NCBI GenBank assembly: GCA_051294375.1
Contig: CM119268.1
Span: 20,495,797-20,559,796, forward strand
Source: Paraspadella gotoi
Taxonomy: Eukaryota > Chaetognatha
Direction of reading: 5' to 3'
Length of the DNA stretch: 64,000 bases
Shown here in pieces: positions 34,561 to 44,933 of the stretch. The notes under the pieces are model-generated. The model did not search any database. It saw nothing but the letters and a program-made list of their open reading frames with translations, and was not told the DNA's origin. Positions within the stretch are counted from its first letter, which is position 1, and the number at the start of each line of letters is the position of its first letter. The translations under genes and the position numbers were made by a program.

Positions 34561-34592
<32 letters not shown>
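34336..34592. repeat. Opposed (CT)n and (GA)n tracts
   Basis: A near-continuous (CT)n (34336-34431), 65 unique bases, then a near-continuous (GA)n (34498-34592). The two are complementary, so a ~90-bp arm hairpin is possible. Short interruptions (TTCTCT, AGAAGA) occur in both. Confidence 0.93.
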
Positions 34593-34595
<3 letters not shown>

Positions 34596-34995
34596 AATGT
34601 TCATGGAAGGAAAGACATGTATATCCACTATCCGTTTATATCGAACAAATTTTTTTCTTCGCTGATTACGCTAAAAATTTTCGAGAATTTTTTTTTATCG
34701 TAAATCAGGATAATTGCCTTTTGCCGATCAGCAGTTTGCGTCACATGCCGGCTCTGCGGCTCTGCGGTGCCCGCCACCTATCAGGCAGCCAGCCCATCGC
34801 CCGCGGGGAGGAAAGAGATTCCGGATGTAAATCGAGCGCGAGTAAAACCTGGATGTAAACCGAGCGCGGGTTAAACCCGGATGTCGCTGTCGTTTTCGGC
34901 AAAGAATGAAAAATTTAGTCGATGAAAAAATATTTATTAAAGTATATATATATGTATAATCTTATAGTAGTATATATATATTTTGTAAGGACATC

Positions 34996-35000
<5 letters not shown>
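34593..35000. other. No gene; 28-bp tandem repeat
   Basis: GGATGTAAA.CGAGCGCG.GTAAACC starts at 34823 and 34851, with a third partial copy at 34879: a 28-base period in GC-rich DNA. (TA)-rich sequence follows at 34940-34985. Confidence 0.7.

Positions 35001-35034
<34 letters not shown>
35001..35034. repeat. (CT)n microsatellite
   Basis: Pure CT run. It is followed at 35068-35102 by the module GTGAATTGAAATATTGGCAA, which also occurs in the palindrome at 39751-39916. Confidence 0.95.
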
Positions 35035-35037
<3 letters not shown>

Positions 35038-35102
35038 GCTTTGATTTTTCACTTGAAAAATGTTTCCACTTGTGAATTGAAATATTGGCAAAAAGTATAA
35101 AT

Positions 35103-36174
35103 GAACTTTATTTCCCAAAAAGACTCTCTATTTAAATATTTATTAAATTAATTTTTGAATTTAGAAGTTATCATTAAAGAAATGTCTGTTTTAGGTCTTC
35201 GTCTTCCTTCTTTTTGTTTTTTACGACGATGACTGAACTTTCAAATTCGCTTCAATGACAAAATCAAAATCAACTGAGACGAAAATCGGTCTTTTCATCG
35301 ACCAATTGTTGTTGTTGTCGACGTCCTCCTCCTCCTCATCCTCCACCTCCTCCTCATATTCTTGGCATAATGAACGTTTTGATGACGAAGTATAAAAGAT
35401 ATTGTGATAATAACATAAAATTAGTACAACTGTAATTTTGTAATATTTCTAATCTGTCAACGAGAACCAATTGATTACATTTCACTATTTATTTACGAAA
35501 AACATTTTTTATTCTCTCCACGGCGAAGTCTGAAAATATTTTATAAATGTTCAATCATCTCTGCTGATAATTATAGTATACACAAAGCATTTATTTTTAT
35601 TTTAATGGGAATTTAGTGTTGTCCAGACTAAACTGGTTTACCGCAGCTTGAAAACTAGTTAGATAAGGAGTTCGATAGAGCTATATCCCTAAGTCAAAAT
35701 AGGCGTCACAAATGTCACAGAAACGATATAGGATATCTTCTACCGGTTGTGTGTGCGCTGTTTGTTTCTTAGGATAACATCGATGGGTTTCCCATTGAGG
35801 AATCACTGATTAAAGATTAAGGTCAGGTCTTTGGTAAGTCACCTGTAAAGGGGGAGAAAAAGAGCGCTAATTATGACAATAACAGTTGATGATGTAATGA
35901 AAGAAAATTACTATTATGATCCTCAGTTGGTAAAAAGTGATTGTTATGAAAAATGCTCGGTTTCACAAGGAAAAAGATAGAATTACCAGTGATATTAGCT
36001 TTTTTGTTTCCGTAAAATCTTTTTCGGTTCACTTCGTTTCCTTAACAAATCAGATGAATGAGACAAAAGACAAAGAGAAAGAATGAAATCACCAGACCGA
36101 TCTTCGATTCTTTCACGAATCAAAACGGCGAGACTTAAAAACGATCACTGTTTCTTTTGCTTTTCCGTTGGTAG
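35103..36174. other. No gene recognised
   Basis: Mixed AT-rich DNA with (TCC)n words at 35320-35355. No coding motif was seen. Confidence 0.5.
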
Positions 36175-36545
36175 TTGTTGTCGTCGTCGTCGTTGTCGTC
36201 GTCGTTATTTTCGTAAGCAATGTCATGGTTGAGGTCTTCCCGATTGTCTTACGCTTCGTCGTCGTCGTCGTCGTCGTCGTCGTCATCGTCATTGTCATCA
36301 TTTATTTTTACTTAATCGTCATCGTCGTCGCTTGATCGTGACATAGTCGTTGTCATAAGCATTATTTTCGTTGTCATCGTCATCATCTTCGTCATCGTGA
36401 GGTAAATCTTTTTTATACAAACTCCTCCTCCTCCTCCTCCTCCTCCTCCTCCTCCTCCTACTCTCCGTAGTGATAATCGTCTTCTTCCTAAGCAATATCA
36501 TGGTTCACGTCTTCCTGTAACTGTTTTCGTCGTCGTCGTCGTCGA
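36175..36545. repeat. (GTC)n / (TCC)n triplet tracts
   Basis: (GTC)n-rich at 36175-36210, 36255-36330 and 36520-36545; (TCC)n at 36422-36459. Thr/Arg/Asp runs in the frames are translations of these. Confidence 0.93.
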
Positions 36546-36811
36546 CGAGAAAAAAATGATAATAAAATTGAAATAAAGTTAAATACTATATTCCTGAAAT
36601 ATGATTGATGACAAAGGCAATCTTTCTATCTTTTTTGTCGGCTGATAGTCCATAGTTTATGGTCCGCAGTATATGGTTCACACTCTTCACAGTATCTCTC
36701 ATCTAAATTTATGATTTAGTACTTTGTATTAATCCTTTCTTTTGTTGTTTGTTGAGATTAATTAAAAACGAAAATTTTCGTGGAACAACAATAAAGTTTT
36801 TATTAACTTTG
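36546..36811. other. No gene; terminal module of a hammerhead-bearing element
   Basis: Includes TTAATCCTTTCTTTTGTTG at 36730, a word also present at 30120 (TTAATCCTTTCTTTCGTTG) beside the other inverted element. Then TTTTCGTGGAACAACAATAA leads to the ribozyme candidate. Confidence 0.45.
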
Positions 36812-36846
36812 GACATGTTTCGGCTCACAACTCAAGCCTTCATCAG
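36812..36846 (-). ncRNA. Hammerhead ribozyme candidate (best in window)
   Basis: Minus strand: CTGATGA (36840-36846), stem II GGCT...AGCC, GAAAC (36817-36821), then ATGTC, with cleavage expected after the C (36812). All conserved core bases are present. Stem III is the minimal AC/GT pair with an AT loop, making a palindromic ACATGT that could let two copies pair, as proposed for minimal hammerheads in Penelope-like elements. One A intervenes between the core and stem II. Stem I is not convincing. The sequence after cleavage is AT-rich with AATAAAAAC. Confidence 0.62.
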
Positions 36847-36889
36847 CATCTGAAATCACAAATAATTTATTTCACAAACTAGAACTAAA

Positions 36890-37179
36890 ACTGTTTCGCA
36901 AAGAATAGTATAGCTAAATTTTGAACTTTTTCAGACTGTCTAAAATTTACATTATCCAAAGAATATTAAGTTGGATAAAAGAAGGAAAAACGATTTGAGC
37001 GAAACTGAAGAGCGGAAAAAAGCGGAAAAAAGCGGAAAGGAGCGGAAAAAAGCGGAAAGGAGCGGAAAGGAGCGGAAAGGAGCGGAAAAAGGTTTAAGAG
37101 GGTCGAAACGTTAAAGGAGATACGCGCTTAAGTCAAGGAGAAGAAGCAAAGGTGTCGCCGCGGAAAAGGAGAGAAAGGG
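36890..37179. repeat. AGCGGAAAAA tandem repeat and flanks
   Basis: 37010-37092 holds about seven 10-12 base units AGCGGAAAAA/AGCGGAAAGG. Flanks are unique. Confidence 0.85.
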
Positions 37180-37740
37180 AGGAAAGAAAAGAGAGGTAGG
37201 AAAGGAGAGGTGGGGAGGAAAGGGGAGGAAGGGAGGAAAGGAGATGGAAGGAAAGAGAGGTAGGAAAGGAGAGGTGGGAGGAAAGGGGAGGAAGAGAGGA
37301 AAGCAGAGAAGAGGAAAGGAGGAGAAAAGGAGAGAAATTAGGAATAGGAGAGGACAGGAAAAAGAGGAGAGGAAATGAGAGGAAGGAGGAAAAGGGAGAA
37401 GGAGAGGAAAGGAGAGGAAAGGCGGAAATGAAGAGGAAAGGAAAGGAAAGGAAGGGTGGAAAGGAAGGGAGGAAAAGGGAAAAGGAAAGAAAAGGTGAGG
37501 AAGGTTTGAAAAGGGAGAAAAGAGGGAAGGGGGTTGGGAGAAAAGAGAAAAGAGAAAAGAGAGAAAAGAGAGAAAAGAGAAAAGAGAAAAGAGAAAAGAG
37601 GGAAGGGGGTTGGGATTAAAAAAGATGACAGTGATAAGGAATAGGGAAAAGAGGAAAAGAGGAAGGGGAAAAAAAGAGGTTGGAAAAGGAGAAGAAAAGA
37701 TAAAAGGAAGTTTGAAAGGAAGGAGCTAAAAGAAAACACG
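37180..37740 (+). repeat. Polypurine tract (GGAAAGGAGAGG)
   Basis: About 560 bases of A/G with only scattered pyrimidines. Units such as GGAAAGGAG and AGAAAAGAG recur. Frames on both strands are repeat translations. Confidence 0.9.
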
Positions 37741-38029
37741 TTCATACTTGAAACAAAAAAAAATAGAAAGGGAGAGAAGAGAAATTCAGGGATAAATATA
37801 GTTGAATTGAAAAAGAAATAAAATAGAGAAAGCAGATAAGAAAGAAAAAAACAATGACGTGAGATTCCATCGCGCGGTTCTTTGTTGATTTACAGTGAAC
37901 CATTTGGAAAAGAGAAAAGAAAGAAACAAAAAGCAAAAAAAGGTTAAGATTAAAATCGCGTGGGAGTTGGTGAAAAGGTTGGAGAGATAAAAACGTGAGA
38001 AGCATCGTGAACGATAAAAGAAAGAAAAA
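37741..38029. other. A-rich DNA, no gene
   Basis: A/G-rich with a short unique block at 37850-37985. Nothing recognisable. Confidence 0.5.
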
Positions 38030-38365
38030 TGAAAAGGAAAAAGGAGGAAGGAAAAGTAAAGAAAGAAAAAAAGGAAAAGAAAAATCTGAAACAAAAATCG
38101 ACAAAAAATGAAAGGAAAGGAGATGAAAGGAAAGGAAAGAGAAAGGAAAATCAAAAGGAAAGGAAAGGAAAAGGAGAGAAAAGAAGAAAAAAGATGTCAA
38201 GATTCGCATAACAGGAAGAAAAGAAAAGAAAAGGAAAGGAAAGGAGAGGAAAGAAGAGGAAGAGGAAAGGAAAAAGAAAGGAAAGGAAAATCAAAAGGAA
38301 AGGAAAGGAAAAGGAGAGAAAAGAAGAAAAAAGATGTCAAGATTCGCATGACAGGAAGAAAAGCT
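38030..38365 (+). repeat. Polypurine tract with a 140-bp direct duplication
   Basis: Purine-rich (GGAAAGGAAA). A block of about 75 bases containing GATGTCAAGATTCGCAT occurs at 38151-38222 and again at 38291-38362, a 140-base offset. Confidence 0.88.
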
Positions 38366-38422
38366 TTGTCCCAGAATAAAGAAGAAAAATTGTCGGGACT
38401 CGAATGACAAGAATCGTTTCCA

Positions 38423-38462
<40 letters not shown>

Positions 38463-38540
38463 AAAAAAATCACAAAGGCTTCTTCCTCCAGGGCGAAAAT
38501 TTTGGAGACGCAACAATAACAACAACAACAACAACAACAA
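38423..38540. repeat. (ACG)n and (AAC)n triplet tracts
   Basis: (ACG)n at 38423-38461 and (AAC)n at 38510-38540. Confidence 0.95.
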
Positions 38541-39276
38541 CTGAGGATCGGACTTTCTCAACACTGCCACATCTGCAACACAACTATCATCGCCTTCTCA
38601 CTTCTCAGCACTATCACAATCAAACTCAACAATCACCAATCATCTCTCAAATTTGATCTCACACAAATATAACTACGTCAACATTTCTATTTTCTATCAC
38701 AAAATATCTCTCGAAAAAACATTCAAAGTGTTTGTAATGCAGTTTTCAATCTGACATGATAATGATGTAGCGAGAGCCGATCAAATTCAATTTTTAATGG
38801 GAACAGCAATAAACAAATATTTTTTTTGCCTAAAAGTTCCGAAGCATGAGAAATTCGATATTTTAAATTATTATATTACTATATATACTAAACAGCAGCC
38901 TTGCCAGCAGTAAAATAATAAGAATTTATTATTAAGAGAACTATGGATTTCTTTGCTCCTTGAAGGAAGATAGAAGTTTTCAGAAAGTACCGTTTTTTTT
39001 AAATCAAATTATTTTCCTTCTGGTCAAGAAAAAACAATTCATATATTCCCATTCATAAATAACCTAAGACACAATCCCGTAAACAATGACACAATACAAT
39101 AACCAATAACCACTACCATAGTTCTATAGATTTACAGCCCCCCAGTGCTCCGGCCCAGTGCTCTCCAATAGCCCCCCCACAAACTAAAAACGAAATTTGT
39201 CCCGGGAGCAAAATTTATCCGTTTTTCTCTGTCGTAAATTCCGCATCATCGTCGATGTTGTAAAGGCGGGAGACGG

Positions 39277-39279
<3 letters not shown>
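38541..39279. other. No gene recognised
   Basis: AT-rich, CA-rich at 38565-38650. No motif-bearing frame. Confidence 0.5.
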
Positions 39280-39352
<73 letters not shown>

Positions 39353-39362
39353 GAGAGAGAGA
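39280..39362. repeat. (GA)n microsatellite
   Basis: Nearly pure GA run with two AAAG interruptions. Degenerate GA/CA continues to 39445. Confidence 0.95.
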
Positions 39363-39750
39363 GATGAAGAGGAAAGAAAGAAAGCAACAGAGACAACAAG
39401 AGAGATACAAAGAGATACAGAGAGACACACACAGAGAGAGAGATATTGATATCGACATTGAAAGGAGCTTTAGGCTGGTACTTTAAACTGCCCTAAAAAT
39501 CTACCTTATCTTATCATTTGTAAGTATTAACAGTTTTCTTGAGTTTGCATAAATGGTACTGAACAAGTAAAAAATTCTAATTTTCTAGTGGACAAAAGGC
39601 TCTTTCTAACTTAAAATTTAAGCAGACATTTTTTATTGAAAAGTCGATCCCACCCCAACAAGCGTTCTATTGGTGAATAACTAGTATAAACTGTATTAAT
39701 CACAATGTTATTGATAATACTATCAAATAATGTGTTTAAGTAGAGAGTCT
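39363..39750. other. No gene recognised
   Basis: AT-rich unique DNA leading to the palindrome. Confidence 0.5.
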
Positions 39751-39916
39751 GTGGGTATTACAAGTGAATTTATTCTTTCGCCAATATTTCAATTCACATA
39801 GCGGAATCATTTTCAAGGCATTTCAATTGAATTGAAATGAAATAGAAATTGAAATATGATTCCGCTATGTGAATTGAAATATTGGCAAAAAAAATAAATG
39901 CACTTGTAATACCCAC
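39751..39916. repeat. 166-bp near-perfect palindrome
   Basis: Left arm 39751-39810 (GTGGGTATTACAAGTG...GCGGAATCAT) pairs with right arm 39856-39916 (ATGATTCCGC...CACTTGTAATACCCAC) with only a few differences. The 45-base centre contains a second small palindrome, ATTTCAATTGAATTGAAAT. The arms carry GCCAATATTTCAATTCACA, related to 35068-35090 and to the inverted arms at 30.2/30.5 kb. It directly abuts a retrotransposon fragment. Confidence 0.93.
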
Positions 39917-40275
39917 CCAGTATCAATATATTTTGTACGTATTCGGTAAGTGGGATCATGCTGACAGCATCCAAGGCAATATTTTGATCTCTATGAATAG
40001 ATAACTTATGAAAGACTTTAATTGCTCGTAATTGTAATTTATCAAATTTTTCCCAGTGATAAGAACCAGCAGATAAAAAACTGGGTGATGAATATAAAAA
40101 CAATGAAACTACTAGTGATGAAAATAGTTGACAACTAATTTAAAAATTATTCCTGTAATATAACGAGAAATTCTATTAATTGCTATATTTTTTGTCTTTG
40201 CTTTAAAAAATAAGTCATTAATATGGGTTGTCATGTAAGTTTCTGGTCAATGTACATCCTAGAAAGTATACTGTG
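39917..40275 (-). pseudogene. Non-LTR retrotransposon fragment, RT C-terminal region
   Basis: Minus strand, at least two frameshifts. In order: GMYIDQKLT; INDLFFKAKTKNIAINRIS; LVVSLFLYSSPSFLSAGSYH; WEKFDKLQLRAIKVFHKLSIH; ALDAVSMIPLTEYVQNI. This parallels the 19.5-20.3 kb fragment (FIDQLTDKAKTKIMAIKKL; HQWSKLEKLQLRDIRTFLN), so both derive from the same or sister families. The catalytic RT core is missing. It ends at the palindrome, whose edge probably marks the element's 3' end or a later insertion. Confidence 0.75.
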
Positions 40276-40901
40276 TCACAAACAGGGATTCACTCATTGA
40301 ATAAAAAAGTTTTACATCATATTTTTAAAGAAAGATGCTTTTAACTTTCTTAATTTTCCAATTCAAAATTTATTTTCATTGATAATTTTTTTCTTTTCTT
40401 GTTCATTGCTTTACCGTTTAACTTCTTTTTCTTTAATTTATATTCTATCATTTTCTTGGTAAATTTCTTTCTATTCTTTTTTCTTTCTTTTTCCTTCTTT
40501 TATTCTTTTTTCTTTCCATTTTTTCTTTTCTTTGCTTTTCCTTTTTTATTTCCTTCCTCTCTTTCCTTCCTCCAACTTCGATTCCTTCGGGATTTCTCGA
40601 GCCGTCGGTTCCGTGATTGTAGTAAAAAGGAAAATCCCCGGACTGCGATTATGTGAAGAATGATATCGATGACAGAGGACGATGACACTGAAGGATGATC
40701 TCAATGACAGAGGACGATGACACTGAAGTTGACAAGACTGACGACGATAAAACTTCCTCCTCACTTGACCTCGCCTTTGATAACTAAATATTTTTAACGA
40801 TTCGCTTCTTATTGTTGGACGAATCTTTAATTTGAATAACTGCAATATGCAAATTGAATTAAATACAGTTTCCTGCAGTAAAAAGAGTGTGAGAGAGAGA
40901 A

Positions 40902-40947
<46 letters not shown>

Positions 40948-41401
40948 ATGGGGTTGGTCGACAATCGACCGAGCCGCGAGACGACCAAAAGGCTTCCCTC
41001 TCTGTCCGCTCCTCTCTCTCTTACACGCCGGTCAAGGTCGGAGGTCATCGCGTCGGTGACTCTCGAAAATGAGCGAGATCCTCTTCCTTTCTCTACCGAC
41101 GGGCGATCGTCGCGGGGTCTAGTGCGAAAGACTCGCGAAAATACCGCTCTGACTCTTTTTCTCTCTCTCTCTCCTACAGTTTTTGCTTTTCTATTTTTTA
41201 TTATTTTCTCGTGATTTTTAAATGTTACAATGTTACAATAATCACATCAAAAATAAAAACTTGAAAAAATATTCATGAGGAAGGATGAATATTTTTAAGT
41301 TGAGATACCTGCAGAAATTTATTTTATAACCAGTCAGCGTCGAGATAGTGGAGAGAAAGTCAACCATATTCCTCAGAGAGAGAGAAAGAAAAGAGAGAAA
41401 A

Positions 41402-41432
<31 letters not shown>

Positions 41433-41689
41433 ACGAGACATAGAAAGAGAGTGAGAGAGCGAGAGGTGACATAAAACGCGACTCGCCTTACCAAGAGGGA
41501 CTAAACATTGTTCCTTTTTAGTCCGAGTTGAGTTATGGTGACAACAATGGGGAGAAGGAAGAGAAAGTAGAGGAAGAGGAAGAAGAAAATTAAAAGACGA
41601 AGAGGATCGAAGGAAAAAAGTCTGACATTGAAAACTTGATAAATGAGAAGAAAACAAGGATTTGGAGAAAAAAATGGAATTTTCTCAAA

Positions 41690-41696
<7 letters not shown>
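40276..41696. other. No gene; GA-rich microsatellites
   Basis: T-rich DNA at 40390-40570; GATGACACTGAAG direct repeats (CAGAGGACGATGACACTGAAG at 40673-40694 and 40707-40728); (GA)n at 40893-40946; degenerate GA tract 41376-41465. Frames have no known motif. Confidence 0.5.
40893..40946. repeat. (GA)n microsatellite
   Basis: GA runs with one AAGAGA interruption. Confidence 0.92.

Positions 41697-41744
<48 letters not shown>
41697..41744. repeat. (GA)n microsatellite
   Basis: Pure GA run. AAATTATCCATTCAGTCAATAA at 41796-41817 is a partial inverted copy of the 60-bp module seen at 23.8, 24.4 and 27.7 kb. Confidence 0.94.
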
Positions 41745-41747
<3 letters not shown>

Positions 41748-41949
41748 ACAGGAGGTAGATAATAATATATAAATATAATATTAAATTGAAATAAAAATTA
41801 TCCATTCAGTCAATAAAGATTATGCTACGATACGTATGTCGAGATGTGCTATTGTTATGATTAATTGATTATAATATATGTATATTATATAGTGCGTTTA
41901 TTTTCTCTCTTTCGAACATATTGATATTCACATACACATAATTTTTTAA

Positions 41950-42041
41950 AATCTAGCTTCATTTTTATGGTATAATTGAATTGTATTAAATGTATTAATT
42001 GTATTTGAATTGTATTAATTGTGTTTGAATTGTATTAAAGG
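41950..42041. repeat. TTGAATTGTATTAA repeats
   Basis: TTGAATTGTATTAA recurs three times at 20-21 base spacing just upstream of the hammerhead-like motif. Confidence 0.75.
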
Positions 42042-42076
42042 CCGATGAAGGCTTGAAAGTCAAGCCGAAACAAGTC
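42042..42076 (+). ncRNA. Hammerhead-ribozyme-like motif, core changed
   Basis: CCGATGA (42042-42048), stem II GGCTTGA/TCAAGCC with a three-base loop (seven perfect pairs), GAAAC, AAGTC. Same architecture as 36812-36846, but the conserved U after the first core C is C here, which should weaken or kill cleavage. It is followed by AT-rich TATAAAAAAATAAAATCG. Confidence 0.5.
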
Positions 42077-42494
42077 CGTTTTTATAAAAAAATAAAATCG
42101 TTGTACGAACTCAAATTTTGCTAATTCCTAATACAGTTTGATTTTTATAAAAAAGGATTTTCAGCTCGATCTATTTTTAAAGTCGTTCCGCATTTGACAG
42201 AATGACTAGTATCAATTAAGCGATGCGAACTTGTTTGTCTGGTTTCTTTTGAATGTTTAACGATTTGAGCTTAATTTTGGCGTAGGTAATTTATGCTTGA
42301 TGGCGTTAAAACGTCTTCTTGATGGCGCTACGTCAACCTATTGTTGGCGAGACGGTTTTATAGCACAACAGCGTCAAAGCAGTGGATTCCGAATCACAGT
42401 TTTCATTTCTTTAAATATTTTCTCTTTTGTCCGACGTCGATAAAAAATAAAAACAGAAAAAAAAAATTCAATAAAAAAAAAAACGTTTCGCTCA
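42077..42494. other. No gene recognised
   Basis: AT-rich unique DNA. It ends in poly-A and CGTTTCGCTCAG before the GCC tract. Confidence 0.5.
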
Positions 42495-42595
42495 GATGCC
42501 ACCGCGCCGCCGCCGCGCCGCCGCCGCCGCCGCAAGCCGCCGCCGCCGCCAGCCGCCGCCGCCGCACCGCCGCCGCCGCCGCCGCCGTCCGTCTC
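42495..42595. repeat. (CCG)n tract
   Basis: Interrupted CCG/GCC triplets. The copy after the gap (49430-49450) has the same tract truncated at the contig edge. Confidence 0.93.
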
Positions 42596-42679
42596 CCGAC
42601 AGAGGGTGCAGCGAGGAGAGGAGGAACAAATGGCTAACGAGGAGGAGAATCGTTAACGGGCAAAGGCGCCAACACAAAT

Positions 42680-43010
42680 CATAAGCCATAGGGAAGGGTG
42701 GGAAGGGGATGCGAAGGGGATGGAATTGGGCATGGGGAAGGGATGGACGATTGGGAAGGGGAAGGGGATCGGAGATTGGGATGAGGAAGGGATGGAGATT
42801 GGAAGGGCGGAAGGGGAATGAGATTTGGGAATGGGGAAGGGGAATGGAGAAATTGGGGGTATTTGGGGAAGGATGGAGTTGGGAATGGGAAGATGGAATG
42901 ATGGGACTAAAATTGATGGAAAAAGATGAATGAAAAAGGGAAAGCGGATGTTTGGGACAAAGAAGTTGGATAAAGATTTTGAGTTGGTGGAGGGAAGAAT
43001 GACGGCGACG
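42680..43010. repeat. GGGGATGGAGATTGGGAAT minisatellite (copy 1)
   Basis: Degenerate GGGAAGGGGATGGAGATTGGGA units. The matching place in copy 2 (49561-49815) is mostly a 205-N gap. Confidence 0.8.
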
Positions 43011-43985
43011 AAGGCGAAGCGATAGGGAACGATTGGAAAAGACGATGGAGACCGCGATGATAAACGAGGAGGAAGCAATGGAGGAAGCGATATGGACATG
43101 CGTTGGAGAACGCGATAGGAAAGCGATAGTGAAACGATATTAAATCGATGGTAACAACATAATTAAATTTGATGGGGAAGCGATAGGAAGCGAGGAGGAA
43201 GCCAGAGAGGAAGCGATATAAAGCGATGGTAAAAACGATATTAAAGTGGATTGGGAAGCGATAGGAAAGCGAGGAGGAAGCGAGGAGAAAGCAATTATTA
43301 AAGCAATGGTAAACGATATTAAAGCGATGGGAAAGCGATAGAAGCGCATGGTAAAACAATATTAAAGCGACAGGGAAGCAGTAGAAAGCGAGAGGAAGAG
43401 AGGAGGGAAGCGATAATTAAAGCGATGGTAAAATGATATTAAAGCGATGGGGCAGCGATAGGAAGCGATTGTAAATGATATTAAAGCAACTTGGGAAAGC
43501 GCTAAAAAAGCGAGGAGGAAGTGAGGAAGGAAGCAATATTAAGCAATGGTAATGCTATAAAGCAATGGGGGAGCGATAAGAAAGCAATGGTAAAAACGAT
43601 ATTGAAAGTGATGGGGAAGCGATAGGTTTTAAAGCGATGGGGTAAAACGATATTCAAAAGCGATTGGGAAGCAATAGGAACGCGATGGTAAAACGATATT
43701 AAAGCGATTGGGACAGCGATAGGAAAGCGATGGTAAAACATAATTAAAGCGATGGGGAAGCGATAGAAAGCGATGGTAACGATATTAAAGCGATTGGGAA
43801 GCAATAGAAAGCGATGGTAAAACGTATTAAGCGATTGGGAAAGCGAATAGGAAAGCGATGGTAAAACGATATTAAAGCGATGGGGAAGCGATAAGGAACG
43901 CCCGAGGAGGAAGCGAGGAGGAAGAGATATTAAAGCGATGGTTAAAGATATTAAGCGATGGGGAAGCGATAAGGAAAGGCGATGG
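43011..43985. repeat. ~44-bp AAGCGATGG minisatellite (copy 1)
   Basis: Units contain GCGATGGTAAAACGATATTA, AAGCGATGGGGAAGCGATAG and GAAA, with GCGAGGAGGAAGCGAGGAG variants. Many indels here. The same order is seen without them at 49935-50563. Confidence 0.9.
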
Positions 43986-44732
43986 AACGCGAGAGAGAAA
44001 AGTCGTCGGTCGGATTGGCGAAAATGAGCGCAGTTGTGCGCTGAAGGCGACGACGTTGGGGTGAGGCGTGGGGGTTGAGAAAGATGGTGGGGTGGGAGCG
44101 TGGCGGGGTTTGAAGGTCGAGGTGGTAAGGGGAGGGGGCCGGGGTGGGCGGTCAAAAAATAAAGTAAAATAAAAGAAAAATCTAACAATGAAATTTCTTA
44201 AAAACTTTGATGAAAATTCGTTTTATAGAATAACAAAATTTCTTCTTTAACCTAATCTTAAGGGATCTTAGATTTTAAAATATTTTAAATATATATTATT
44301 GTTTTATTTCTTTCGTTCTTTTCGTAGGTAGCATAAAGAAAGTTTTTATTTTATTTTCAGACCTAACATGCCTTGACCGGTATCACCGTCACCAACTCTC
44401 TTTTGTCTGGAGGGGGGGGCTGCTCTTTTTTGGCTCTTTCTTCACCTTGAGTTTTCACTTTTTTCTTACCCGATACTTTAATTTAGTTTTTCACCTTTCC
44501 ATTTTTCAAATTATTTTATCTGTAGAATTTTAATTTATCTCAGTTTAATGGTTAATCTCACAGTTTATACAATTTAACATCTGTTATTTTCTTAACCATT
44601 AAACAAATTGTAACTTCATTGATAGTTGGCTAAAATTTTAATTCTTTTCCCCTTTTTCTTCAGCCTTTAACTCTCCTTAATCTGTCCTTCGATTCTTACT
44701 CTCTTTTCTAAATTCTATGTGGAAACTTTCCT

Positions 44733-44882
44733 ATCTCTCTCTCTCTCTCTCTCTCGCTTCTCTCTCTCTTGCTTTCTCTTCTCTCTCTTGTCTCTCTCTC
44801 CTGTCTGCTCTCTCCTCTCTCTCTCTCTCTCTCCTCTCCTCTCTCTCTCTCTCTACTTCCTCTCTCTTCTCTCTCCTCTCTC
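44733..44882. repeat. Interrupted (CT)n (copy 1)
   Basis: CT runs broken by TTCTCT, GTCTCT and CCTCTC. The equivalent in copy 2 (51549-51724) is a longer, nearly pure run. Confidence 0.92.
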
Positions 44883-44933
44883 ACCATTACTTTTTTGGAA
44901 GAAATCTGTGAGAGTTTTTCAAACAATTTCGCG

